From Moringa oleifera (taxonomy: Eukaryota; Streptophyta; Magnoliopsida; Brassicales; Moringaceae), in the NCBI GenBank assembly GCA_021397835.1, contig JAJFZO010000191.1:4903001-4967000 (forward strand): DNA of 64,000 bases, written 5' to 3'. Shown piece by piece: positions 10,230 through 22,500 of this stretch (position 1 is the stretch's first letter; every line of letters begins with the position of its first letter). The notes beneath the pieces were generated by a model. It made no database searches. It worked only from the letters and a program-made list of their open reading frames with translations, and had not been told where the DNA came from. Position numbers and translations under genes: made by a program.

Positions 10230-12064
10230 TCATGATTCTTCTTTGACAAAATAACTCTGGGGCAGCGAAAAATCTTCCTCATGATTAAGAAATTCCATTT
10301 CCTCATTATCCGGTTTCTGTAAAACAAAGTGTAGTTAACAAGCACACATTCTAGATTCCCAAACACAGAAACACAAATGAAGTTCAAAGGCTAAAGCAGA
10401 AAAGAATAAGAGCCTTCTTATTCGGGTTTACTTACTGGCCTAATTTCATTCATAGTCTTGCAGCTCAAGTAACAATGCTATGTCAAAAGCTTTTTACGGA
10501 TCCATTTTCTAATGTCCTAGGATCCCATCATACTACTGATCTTCCCACTTTCATACACACCCAACTTTCCTTCAACTACGTTTAGTTTATGACTATGTCA
10601 TTACTATTGTTCCTATTATTATTATCATCATCATCATCACCACCATTACCATGTATATAGGAAGTTTATGACTGCGCCGATAGTGACTAACCTTTCAAAA
10701 CTTGATATCAACTTATTATACCTAAAATTTATATAAACTTGCCATATGTAGACTAAACATATTGAAATCATTGTTCAAAATAGGAATTACGAGTTAGCAG
10801 AGATTCATTGACTTAAATGGGCATTAATAAATCAATAACATCTTCCCCCCATAGCTTTTGGCATGATTTCATATTTGCCTTGCAAGTAACAACTCTGTTT
10901 CTTTTTTTAAAACTTAAAATAGAAAATGAAATTGAAAGAGATTATTGGTGTTAGTGAGTTACCAGCATCTCTAAGTTGTAGAAACGATCCAACAGCTGCA
11001 AAACCTCATCAGCAGAAAATTGTCGGTCAAAGCTGTGATTAAGAGTTCAGTGAAGTGTAAGAGAATGTCACAGCAGATGAAGTCCTTGAATCAAAACCTG
11101 GACAGGCATGAAGGAAATAAAACTGGAGACAGAACAAACCTTCTCCGCAGAAATTCCATTAGACCATAGAGGACAAAGTGGCGGTGTATGCCTGCATGAA
11201 AGATCTTGATGATTAACGATCCATTTGTGCATGAATTGACAACTTGATAACTGAAATGGAAGCCGGTGCATCTTATCAAATTATGGAAAAATGAGCATTA
11301 AATGCTAGATGGAATTATTCTTTCACAGTATAAAATCAATTTGTTGACTTGTAATTATATGAAATCACTAACAGCCTCATGAATCTTTGGTTACTTATCT
11401 CCCAATTCGATTGCGACACTACAGCATGAAGATGGAAAAAACTAACAATTAATCATCCACTATGATGTGAAAATCTTTTGATGAAGTTAGCAACATAAGC
11501 TTATCAAGCAAAGCAAAGCAGCACAAGGCATTGTGATTTATACAGACACGTCCTTTATATTCTGTTTCTTCACACATTGAAATCCATAAAGTGGAAGAAG
11601 AAAAAGCAGACATGCATATGCATTTACTTATACATATATACAGTGCATAAAAATAACATAAGAGGAATTGAGCATGAATTCATGAACTTGCCTCGTAGTT
11701 TGACCAGAGGATAGATTTCAAGAGCTTCTAACAGTTTAAGCTCCAATTCAACCTGTGATTGCTCCTAATAACGCATTCAAAATGTAAAATTAAAATGAAA
11801 ATTCAATTGAACACCATAGCAATTACATACACAAAAACTTAAACAAATATAGCTATATTAACATATGTATATACGGGATCACATGCATGAATTTACTTAC
11901 ATATGTATGTATGTATACATATATAAACAAATAAAGAGAGAGAGAGAGAGTGAGACCTTGCGAAGAGAGGAAGCAGATGAAGGGGGAGCTTTGCATGGAG
12001 AATGCACTGACATGCCGTCTTGTTCCTCTTCTCTGTCTTTGCCTCCGCCACGGCCATCCTCCAT
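10230..12064 (-). CDS. EAF7/MRGBP-like subunit of the NuA4 histone acetyltransferase
   Basis: Five coding exons, in transcript order: 12064-11957, 11764-11692, 11191-11140, 11032-10963 and 10316-10230. They sum to 390 nt, 129 residues. After a Gly/Glu-rich and Ser-rich leader comes the conserved CT20/EAF7 domain: VELELKLLEALEIYPLVKLRG, then IHRHFVLYGLMEFLRR, FSADEVLQLLDRFYNLEML, and the acidic PDNEEMEFLNHEEDFSLP end. In yeast and animals EAF7/MRGBP joins MRG15-type proteins in NuA4/TIP60 to acetylate histones H4 and H2A in the nucleus; the plant role is inferred by family. Intron 2 uses a GC donor (exon end CGAG, then GCAAGT), needed to keep the conserved LRG-IHRHF junction. A GA repeat lies just inside intron 1 (about 11935-11951). 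Confidence 0.9.
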
Positions 12065-12339
12065 TTTTTCAGTCGCGTAACTGAGAACTCAGATAACCAG
12101 AAAAATAAAAAGATAAAATAAAAAGGAAACACTGTGCTTGTTGCTTTAAAATCCTTCAAGCATTCCCAATTAACTGGAGAGGAAACCAAAACCGATTATT
12201 CTGCTTTGATTTCCAGTTAGGGTTTTAGCGCTTGATCCAGCAAGTAACTCAACACAAGGTTTTTGGTCCTGTAATTGGGCTTCATCGGCCCACCATTTTC
12301 TGATATGGAATCATGGGTTTTTGCAAGAGATTGAGCACC

Positions 12340-13315
12340 GGTGAATATCAAAATAAATTTTGTAATTTTTGAATTAATTTTTAATATAAAATTTTAATTG
12401 AATCTAAATTTCAATTTAATTTTTAAAAAAATAAATTAAAAATTTTATACATTAATTTTAATTTGAAAGTTTTAACAAATATAAATAAATATACAAGTTA
12501 TCTTTATAAGAAAATTATGATTTTTTAATATTATAAATAATTTTTTATAAATTCTTCAAAATTTTAATAACATGAAATTTTAAAAAATTATTTTTAATAT
12601 TTAAAAATTATGAAATTTTTTCATAATAATAAATTTGAATATATCATCACATTTATGAAAAATTTTAAATTAAAATTTATTTTATAAAATTTTTTAATTT
12701 AAATTATTTTAAAAAATAAATTTAAATTTAAATAAAGGAGCTATGGCTTTGACTTTTAAGAAGAACTGGAGTTAGTGATAGATAAAAATAGTTACATTAG
12801 TATGTCACTGCTACTTAAAAAAAAGTAAAAAATAAAAAGTGACATGAAACTAAGAAATTAATTTGTAAAATAAATTTTGATTTTAAAAAAATTAAAAAAT
12901 TTTCAATTGAAAAATTAAATTTTATCAAAAAAATTTAAGTTATATAAAATTTTAAGATTTATTTGTAATAAAAATGATTTTTAAAAATTATTTAAATAGA
13001 TTATAATATATATCAAATTAAATTTTGTTAAAAAATTTAAAATTTTAAAATATTTAAACGATTATCACAAAAAATTTCAAAACTTTATAAATAGTGAAAT
13101 ATATTTTTAAAAATATAATATTTAAAATTATTAAAAATAATTTATGAATAAAAATTATTTACATTTAAAAATAGAATATAAAATTTATTTAGCTATTTTT
13201 GAAATATTTTTAAAATTGTAAGACTATTTCAAAAGTAAAATTATATTTAAATATAACGAACAGATAAATTTTGTTTATAACCTTTTATAAAAATAAAATT
13301 TATTTTAAAAAAAAA
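12340..13315. repeat. Extremely AT-rich repeat block, two opposed arms
   Basis: The block is built almost only of A and T. The core at about 12530-12690, with runs such as TTTTTAATATTTAAAAATTATG and AATTTGAATAT, reappears as its reverse complement at about 13030-13150 (TTATCACAAAAAATTTC). A less AT-rich island at about 12735-12850 separates the arms. Both outer ends carry AAAATAAATTTT-type text. The same core occurs at 14100-14240, 30600-30790, 46090-46210 and, inverted, 46545-46690. It is probably a non-autonomous repeat family. No coding capacity is seen. The remainder between 12065 and 12340 is the EAF7-like gene's 5' region. Confidence 0.55.
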
Positions 13316-14898
13316 AACCCTCCAGGTGACATTTACCTTAAAAAATTGATACCTTGCTTGGAAATGGCATAGTTGTAGGATGATGAGTGGGGACAAGGGC
13401 GCAGATGCACTAATAATGCATGTTTTTATTTTTATTTTTATTTATTTATTTATTTGCTTATTTACTAGTGCTGCTGTAATTGCATGCGTCAAGAATCATG
13501 CGGGCCTCTTCTGGACATACAATAATTCAATACTTTTGGGCCTAATATATTGATTGGATTGTCACGTGGATAATAATAACAACAAAACCATATTCTATCT
13601 TTTTATTAAAAAAAAATGACGGTCCACTCAATGATGTAACTAACTGCATAACCATAGTCGTGATCGATTAAAAAACTATATTATATATACCATTACTAGT
13701 TTTACTGTATGATCTCAATTTCTAAAATAATTTTTAGAAAGTCATCCACCATATAAAAATGTTTGTTGCAGAGTAGTACTCCCTGATAGTTTGGACAATC
13801 ATGTAATTTTTTACTCTCTTTGGTTTATTTTTAATTTTTATAAGAAGTTGATTATTTGTATAGTATAAATATTGTTAATTTATTTTTTTAATTTTTATGT
13901 ATTTTATTAAATAAATATCATCTTAAATACTAAAAAAATATTTTCTATTCTAACATTTATTTTGAATTTTAAAATATTTTCAAATAAAATTTGATTGAAA
14001 ATAATGAAATTGAACCTTGAATAAAACTATTTTAAATAAAAATTAAATATATTTTCATCGTTGAAATATTTAAAGAATGATTCAAATAAATTTTATCTCT
14101 TAATTTTAAATAAATTTGTGAATTATGAATTTTTTTAAAAATTTTGATGATAAAATATTTTTAAAATTATTTTCAGTATTCAAAAACTTTTTGACAATAA
14201 TTTGAGTATGCTTTTTATATTTATAAAAAATTTTAAGTTAAAAACAAAGATCATGAGAGATAATCGTGGTGTCAATGAAATTTTATTTTATATTTTTAAA
14301 TATATTATATAGTGATATGATTTTCAGAAGTAAAATGTAATTTTCTTTTTTAAAGGCAACTTATTAGGAATAAACTTTTTGCAAAGCCAGCTTCGGCTGG
14401 AAGCAGAGAATTTCTTACAGGTCGCTTCAGGTAAGTTGAGTTGAAAGGACGGAGAGAATGAAGACGTCCTTCTCTGAGGCCACTGATGTCCTTCTTGTCG
14501 TTCAGCCATCACCATCTCCCAACGGTTTTCTTCTTTTGCTCTTCACTGTTGAAGCTACCTTCATATTCATGAGTGAGCTAAGCTACCCTTCTGTCTAAAG
14601 AGAATAATTATCTTCACTTCTCCTTCTGTCGATGTTCAGTTAATCAGATCTCCACTGGGGTATCTTTGCTTAAGCTTGCCATCTAACCTCTACTCCATCA
14701 ATGACGCATAAGACAACGAAATGAGCTCTCTGTCTCTGATATCTCCGCTCTGAAGCTTAACCAGTTCTGCCCTCTCTCGTTTTCAACGTCCTCCTCTGTT
14801 TTACCTTCGTGATTAGATCTTTTATTCAAAATCCATAAAGTTTACAACACGCAATTCTCTTCGATCATTTAGTTTTTTTTTTCTTTTTTTGGGTTACA
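13316..14898. other. Intergenic DNA with a second AT-rich repeat and the TPT 5' region
   Basis: 13424-13456 is a TTTTA/TTTA microsatellite. About 13800-14335 is again extremely AT-rich and includes a single-orientation copy of the core (AAAACTTTTTGACAATAATTTGAGTATG at about 14170-14215, split here by eye). From 14340 base composition becomes normal, with pyrimidine-rich text up to 14898 that fits the promoter and 5' leader of the translocator gene. Confidence 0.5.
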
Positions 14899-17800
14899 AT
14901 GGCTTCAATGTCTAGTACAGTTCAGTTCTCAATCAAGAGGCCTTCATTCTCTTCAGGATTCTTACCAGCAAAGAAGATTTTACCCAGTAATGTTGTCCTC
15001 AATACTCGATCACTTGCTTCAAGAGGAACGTGCTTGGCTCTGTCCCCGCTGCGGGAGAAGCCAATGTCTTCCACCACGGTTGAGTTTTCCGGGAAGCCGG
15101 TGAGATTTCCCGGTTGGACTCAACAGCTGCGATGGCGGCGTTGTGTTGAATCTCCAGTTGCCAAGGCGGCTGCTGCGGATGCCGAAGATCGCGAAATCGA
15201 CATTTCTGATGGGTAAAAAACTCATTTCCCGTTCTTTTTTTCGGGTTTCAATGGGTTTCTGTTTGGTTGCTGAGAAAACAGACCAAATGTTTCAGCTGAA
15301 TGGTTTTCTTTTTGTTATCTGACGACAACTATAAGCTGCATGCTCAATGTGCTCATCTAACTTTCTTCTCAAGAAGATTAAGTTGAATTACTAGTCAAAG
15401 CAGAGACTTTTTAATAATTGAAAAGACTATTCTCCATTTGGTTGATGCCTTCCTTTTCCCCTCTTGTAAGAGCAGGTATGCAAAGCCTTCAAAAAGCTTT
15501 GGAGAGAGATTTCCCGCTCTTGTCACTGGCTTCTTCTTTTTCATGTGGTAAGCTACAATACTACAGTCGTTTAGAATCTGAAAAATGTTAATATCCAGGG
15601 CTTTACCTTATTCAATTTGACATTTAGGGGCTCGTTTTGTGCTTCTGAGCTCTCAATCTTTGATTGGTTCTCTGTCTTACTGCAGGTACTTTTTGAATGT
15701 AATCTTCAATATACTCAACAAGAAGGTTTATAACTATTTCCCCTACCCATAGTAGGTTCTTCGGGCTGAATCACTCTCTGTTCTTTCAGAACTTAGTCTA
15801 GTGTTCATTCGATTTGCTTTCTATCCACTTTCTTGATTACAGAATCTGCCATTCTTGCAGCTTTGTTTCGGTTGTCCATCTTCTTGTTGGTGTGGCATAC
15901 TGTCTTGTCTGCTGGGCTGTTGGTCTGCCAAAACGAGCTGTGAGTTCCAGTTTTCTGTTCCATTGCTCTTGCTCATCATGGCATGTTATGGCTTCTCTCT
16001 GTGACAACTTGTTATCTTGTTTGCAGCCGATGAATAAGGAGCTCTTTCTGCTACTGACTCCTGTTGCATTCTGCCATGCTCTTGGACATGTAATGTCCAA
16101 TGTATCATTTGCAGCTGTTGCTGTGTCTTTCACACACACCATCAAAGGTAACAAAACTCTCACCCTAATTCATTCAACTTCCCATATGTCTATCTCTCCT
16201 GGATTAATTGGAAAAGTTTGGACATCACTTCAGAACAACTATTATGTTCTTTTTAAGACATCACATGTACAAGTTCATGTTCCTCCACAGCCCTGGAACC
16301 TTTCTTCAATGCTGCTGCTTCTCAGTTTGTTCTGGGTCACCAAATTCCCTTCTCCCTCTGGCTGTCACTGGCTCCCGTTGTCATAGGTAACTTTTTCATA
16401 TTTCTGTCGTTCTTCTTCCAACTTTCTTCGTCTCTTGTATGTCTTATGTGCTGATATTCTGTTACTTCTATCTCTTAGGTGTATCAATGGCCTCCCTGAC
16501 TGAACTTTCTTTCAATTGGACTGGTTTTATCAGTGCAATGATTTCAAATATTGCATTTACTTATAGAAGTATCTACTCAAAGAAAGCAATGGTAAGCTTT
16601 CAAAGCATATTTAACCTTTTTTCTTCAATTTTGCAAGCTGTTTTTGTTTGTTTTCATCAGATTTCAGATATGTGGGACAAATTGTCTGAGAGAAAATGAA
16701 ATATGAATTGCCATCCCCATTTTGCATATCCCATAAACTTGTTGATGGGTTAGCTTTACCAATTCTAACTGATCATCTTATCCTTGATCTAATTATTTTT
16801 TCCTCAAAAAATGGATCATGACAACCCTTTTCTTCATTTATTGAGCGAAAACTATTGAACCAGGCTCTGGTATGAATTATTGAACAATCTTTTAAGTTCT
16901 TTCAATTCCAAAAAGTAACTCATGACGAAGCTTCTCCTCAGATTTATAAACTGATCACATATCCTTTTTATGATGATGTGAGATAATCCAACATTAATGT
17001 AGCACATTTTTATTTTTTTTGCATTTTGTTGTAAATTGATTAATAATGAGTTTATTTTTCCTTTTAATGCACTACTTGCCCCTTCTTTTTTTAACAAGAA
17101 TTGTAATTTTAAGCAGACTGGTATGGACAGCACCAATGTCTACGCCTACATTTCCATAATCGCTCTCTTGTTCTGCCTCCCACCTGCAGTTCTCGTAAGT
17201 TGAACACCCCACCTACTGAACTTGGATCATGCTTTTTGCCTTATTTGTATTCTAACAATCTCTTTATTTTCGTTTTCTGAGTTTGGTTTCAGATAGAGGG
17301 TCCTCAGCTGATGCAATATGGTTTCAGGGATGCAATTGCCAAAGTAGGTTTATTCAAGTTCTTATCAGACTTGTTTTGGATTGGAATGTTTTATCATCTT
17401 TACAATCAGGTATGTAATTTGTCTGGTAGATATGTCACCTTCTAAGAAGATAAGCATGACTATAAATTTGGATTTCCTTTCTATAAGTTTTGCTAAAACG
17501 TAGATCACAAATGCAGCTTGCTACTAACACATTGGAACGAGTAGCACCACTTACTCATGCCGTTGGAAATGTGCTGAAACGAGTCTTCGTTATCGGGTTC
17601 TCCATTGTTGTGTTTGGTAATCAACTCACTTTGCATCTCTTTGATGATTCAGATCATGCTCATACATACCAAAGAATTGTATGCTGTAAAACAAAGAGGT
17701 TTATCTTGAGGAAAATAGTTTCATGAACTCTAATACTTTATTGATTTAGTTTTTTAATGATTTTTTTTAAAAAAATTTGTACTTTGTAAAATGTAGATAA

Positions 17801-18146
17801 ATTAAAAATTTTAATTTTTTATTTTATTAAATTATCATGTAAAAAAAATTATAAAAATTATAAAAATTTAACAAAAAATTTTGATCCAATTTAATGTATG
17901 GCAGGCAACAAGATCTCGACGCAGACTGGGATAGGCACTGCAATAGCAATTGCCGGTGTCGCCATGTACTCCCTCATAAAGGCAAACATGGAAGAGCAAA
18001 AAAGAGTAAGATCACTTACCCATTTCTATCATCTCCATTTCTCATCTCAGTTTTTTCTGTTCCTGTTGGGATTGCCATTTTGGCACTTGGATAATAAAGT
18101 ATCCCATCTGCCATTACAGAAGGCCGCTCTAACTCCTGCAACATAA
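14899..18146 (+). CDS. Plastid triose-phosphate/phosphate translocator (TPT family)
   Basis: Twelve coding exons: 14899-15212, 15476-15547, 15686-15751, 15861-15939, 16027-16147, 16291-16386, 16479-16591, 17117-17194, 17293-17409, 17517-17616, 17905-18005 and 18120-18146 (1284 nt, 427 residues). The first roughly 95 residues are Ser/Arg-rich and acid-poor, a plastid transit peptide. The mature part is a drug/metabolite-type carrier of the inner envelope: [60 protein letters not shown], then [19 protein letters not shown] with the substrate-binding Lys-Arg pair. It exchanges triose phosphate or 3-phosphoglycerate for inorganic phosphate. The wording matches TPT rather than PPT, GPT or XPT. The C-terminus (RKAALTPAT) lacks the lysine-rich ending I recall from Arabidopsis TPT, so it could be a paralogue. 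All introns are GT-AG. Confidence 0.94.
17755..17890. repeat. AT-only insert in translocator intron 10
   Basis: This stretch of intron 10 is almost pure A and T (for example TTAAAAATTTTAATTTTTTA), unlike the intron's flanks. It may be a short member of the AT-rich repeat family seen elsewhere in the window. It stops 14 bp before the exon 11 start at 17905, so it forms part of the branch-point and acceptor region. Confidence 0.4.
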
Positions 18147-19547
18147 GGGTCTGCCAAATGAATTGACTGCAAAAGACCTGCACTGAAACAAGGGTAATAA
18201 ACAGGATTGTTACATGGATGCTTATGGTCTATTCAAATCCAGATTTTATGGAGTTCATCCTTGCAAAGTATTTTTGAATAACATTAAGTAAGACTCAAGA
18301 AATAATGAAGAGAGTAAGACTCTTGATGTCCAAGAGAGATTTTGTCGATCTTCCTACCAATTTACCTTCCTGGAACCAGGTATTTCTGTATTGCTTATAC
18401 TTTTAAAAGAGTAGGTGGTGGTTTTAATTATACTGGATCCTGGTCTTTAAATTCAAGAGTTCCAGCAGAGTTTCTGAACTTCTCTGCAAATCAATCTTTA
18501 CATGATTAGTATCTCTTGGTTCATGAACTGGTTATTCTATTGGTGAAAGCATCAACCACAATACCACACTGTCCAAGGTGAAGAACAATACAAGACATTC
18601 CTCCCCTCCACTAATGGACTCCAATATTTTGAACTATTGAAACCCACAACAAGGCCTTCACCTTAAGACATAAAGCTGCTGAATTTAACTGTTGGCTTGA
18701 CACTACAGAGACATCTAGTTATATCAAACCTGCTGATTTCAAATTTTCATCTGTGGCAGACAGAAAATTCACTGACATCTCTCACCTTGTCAAACAGAGT
18801 AGCTCCAATTAATCAGCACTAAGACAACTGTAACAATGCATAATCTACATACAATATTTTTTTCTATCTTCTGGAAAGGGTGATTGGAAAACACACACTC
18901 CAATATCAAGAAAATTATCAGACACCCCACATGGGTCATTTTATGGGACTGAACAACTTACATTTAAACTTCAGGAAAAGAAAGACACTAAAAGGAAGTA
19001 TGTACTCCTCACATCTTAAGTAATCAGAATAGTGCTACAATTATTCATCCACTTCCAACTATCTAAAATTTATCATTTGACTGCTCTCTTAGTTTTCCTG
19101 AGCAACAACAAAAAGAATACAGAAAAGAAAGGGAGAGGAAAAAGATAAAAGTATGCCTCTAGCAGACTACGGTCCTAGTACTAACCCTGCTAAGGCTCAA
19201 AATTGAGAAGAATAGGATAATGTACAAACATGACTGGGATTCATTTCAAAATAATAGCTCTGATTCATGCAAATTCAGAGAACCCAATCATCGGCATGCA
19301 GACCTCCAAGGTCCAAGAGAACCTGCAACAAAAAAAGGAAACAAAAATAGGCAAAAACAGGGCTTATGTCAGATAATCTACTTGCATATACCATTCAATA
19401 CAGCCAACAGATAGCATCGTTGTCCCAGAATAAAATGGTGCGCATACATTCAAGGAATTATTATACATGACTTATAAAATCTAAGCACAATTGTAGAAAA
19501 ATGAGGCCCATAAAAAAATTATATGCTCATCACAGGTTAGAATTTAC
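18147..19547. other. Gene-free interval between two converging genes
   Basis: It holds the 3' regions of the plus-strand translocator and the minus-strand PPR gene. I see no gene in it. The left edge of the tandem segmental duplication falls near 19240: text from there (CAGAGAACCCAATCATC, GAGAACCTGCAAC) reappears near 25280. Confidence 0.55.
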
Positions 19548-22500
19548 CTATGAGGGGTATTCAACAGAGTAATCAATATCAAACAGCATGTTTCTCCGGT
19601 TCTCAGTGCCCATTCGTATCTGGAATTTTTTAGCTAGGGACTCCACATGGTCATCACTCTCATAGTCCATCTCTCTAATGCTTCGCCTTCTTAACTTTTT
19701 TAGTGTTTCTTTGGAGGGCACAAATCCAGCATTAACCTAAAGTGAGGTTTATCATGTAGATATTAGCTTTCCAGAGAGCAATCAGATAGCATATACAAAA
19801 GCTAGCTCAAAAAGAATGCAGTTACCATCTCGTTAATTACAGAGAGAGCAGCTTTTGGATCCCGGTTGATAAGATGAGCATCAACAAGCAAAGAATATGA
19901 CACTGCATTGGGTTTAACACCCACACTTACTAGGTGCTCAAACACCCTTGATGCCTCAAAAGTCTGCCATTGAAAAGGGTCTCAAAATTTCAATTACGGC
20001 GTATACAACTTATTACTACAAACAAAGTGCATGAGAGCTCCATATGAGCACTTTCGTGCCAGTGATGCTTTGTGCAGTCTGTGTAGGGAGCTAAGGAATT
20101 TCTTTGACCATCTGCAGCTCATCAGGAGTAGGTTCCTGAAGAGATCGATGAGAAAAGGAATTCCTTATACAGCCGAGGTGCTGCTTGTAACTGATCTGTT
20201 AATGCTCCTTAATTAACTACATTACTTCTAATGAAAGAGATTCTTTATACAACTCAATAATGGAACATATTCTGCTAATCGGACAACTACTTCCAATGTG
20301 GGTAGGGTACAAGGAGTGTAGTCACATAAATCCTCACCAAGCCCTCAGTAACTGGTGCACAGATGGAACTAAGTATAGTGAGACTGTATGCTTTTGTGTC
20401 TGGATATGTGGTGTCATTAAATGTGATTGACAGAGAGAGAGGTCAAGAAAATTGGCACCTTCTTAAGCTTCCCAAATGCATACATTAGAGCATTATATGA
20501 ATGAATATTAGGACTCAACCCAAAGGAACCACTTATTGCCTCAAACGTCTGGTAGGCACGATCCAGGTCCCAAATGTTTGCACAACCCAAAATTATACAA
20601 TTTAGAGCAGCAACAGACTTGTATGGAGGATCAGCACGGCTCAAATTCTCTAGTTGGAAGTATACCTGGGGGAGGGAGGGAGGAAGGGGATATTTTAATA
20701 AGGAAAGATTAGTGAACAGCTGCATTTGTTAAAAATAAGTAAAAAGTTCTGTCGCATGATACCATATCAAGTTCTCTAAAGAACAGAACATCGGAAGAAA
20801 ATTAAACTTTTATAATAAGCTGCAATAATTAATCAGTCATATCCAACAAGAAACCGCAAATCTGATTCCTTTTGTCTCTTAAACGATATAACCATATCTC
20901 GCATGGATTAATTTTTTCAGTCTACCAAAGTAACTGTCAGACATAGTAATCTCAAACAGCATGATCCTCACTACTAGCACAAAGTTGTGACCATATTTAG
21001 AGCACACTGATCAGTAACAAAAAAGTAGTGTCAAGAGACACATTACATTTCATATGACATGCAGCAATTTACACCAAAAAAAAAAAATGTGGAGCACAAT
21101 TATTTAGATGTAAAAGCTCAATAGTATATCCCGTGTGACAGAAATTTCCAATAATTTTAATTAGAAAAGTTTTGTATGATAGCTTGGAGCTTGTATCAAC
21201 ATCATAAAAATCATTGGAAATCTACAAAAATTTAAAATAGGTAAGGAGAGCGAGGCTGATGTTTCCCATACTAATGGTCTAAAATCAAAAAATACCAAGA
21301 TTAAGGAGAATCTTAACTGATAGTAAGGAAAAATAAAATGAAGTATCAATTTTAGTGGATAAAGAAACATACCGAATCCAAAGTCCCAAAACCATTCTTC
21401 GAGCACGCTACGACCAGTGGATATAGCGAGATAAATGGAGAGAAAAGTTCCTCAGCTACTTCTTCAGCAGAATTTCCATAGGCAGACTCAAACTCATGCA
21501 GAGTACTAAATGCCCTCTGCAGATTCCCCAATGATGCAAGGGCATAGATCTTCCCAAGGTAAGATTCAGGGCTTGGGGTCCTCTTCTGACGCAATGATCG
21601 CTGTAAAACTGCCCATGATGCATCCAGTAGAGCTGAATTATAGGTCCTACCAGCAGTTCCAAGTGCTGACACAACCACTCCTTCATCAACAGAAAGATGA
21701 ACAGGAGGCCTTGCATTTTCACCTCGTGCAATCCATCTCGCCATAAACTCCAGAGCATGAAATGCTAACTTGCTATTATCCTCTTGCATCGCAACCTCTG
21801 CAATATAATTGCATAAATTCCAGGTTGGACAGAGAGCTTTGTTCTGATTCGTTGTCTGATAAAACTCATGGGAAAAAAGTCACATAAACGAAGCAACAAC
21901 AGAACCTCCTGACACAAATTAATTCCAAACTCAATTGGGTCAGCCATGTACCTTGCACCTCTCAATGATGGAAACCATTGTATCCAGCCTGCCCTTGGCA
22001 ACACAGCTACGGACACATTCAGTAAACACTCTCATAGACAACATATAACCAGATTTTAAAGCCATATCAATGTACTTCAACGCAGAATCAATCTGATCTG
22101 TGGAAAACAGCATGCCAATAACCAAGTCATATGACTCATCATCAGGCAGAGATTCCTTCACAGTCTGCAGCATCCTGATAAAAAAAAATGAAGTGAGGCA
22201 TGAACCAAAGCTCCATTTCAAACATGAAGTACGATATGCATTACAAAATACTAACATCTAATAGATCATTCCAAAAGAATAAAGCAACTGGTACCACAAG
22301 TTCACAACCCCAACCTGAGGTGCAACAGAGCACCCAACTGAGCAAAACCCTACCTGCCAATTCCTCGCATAGGGACAAAACAGTTATTAGAAAATTGGGA
22401 CATGGTGAATCTAAATTCCTTCAGCATATTCCTTCAAATATCAAGCTAGTTTATGGAATTTGACCCAGCTTCCCATATGCCTCTAAATGACTTCCATAAG

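Noticed and set aside
10160..10387. 75-residue minus-strand open frame
   Set aside because: Wrong-frame reading over the last EAF7-like exon, which reads the conserved NHEEDFSLP ending in another frame.
15814..16386. 190-residue open frame in the translocator gene
   Set aside because: It reads through introns 4 and 5; the spliced exons explain the conserved parts.
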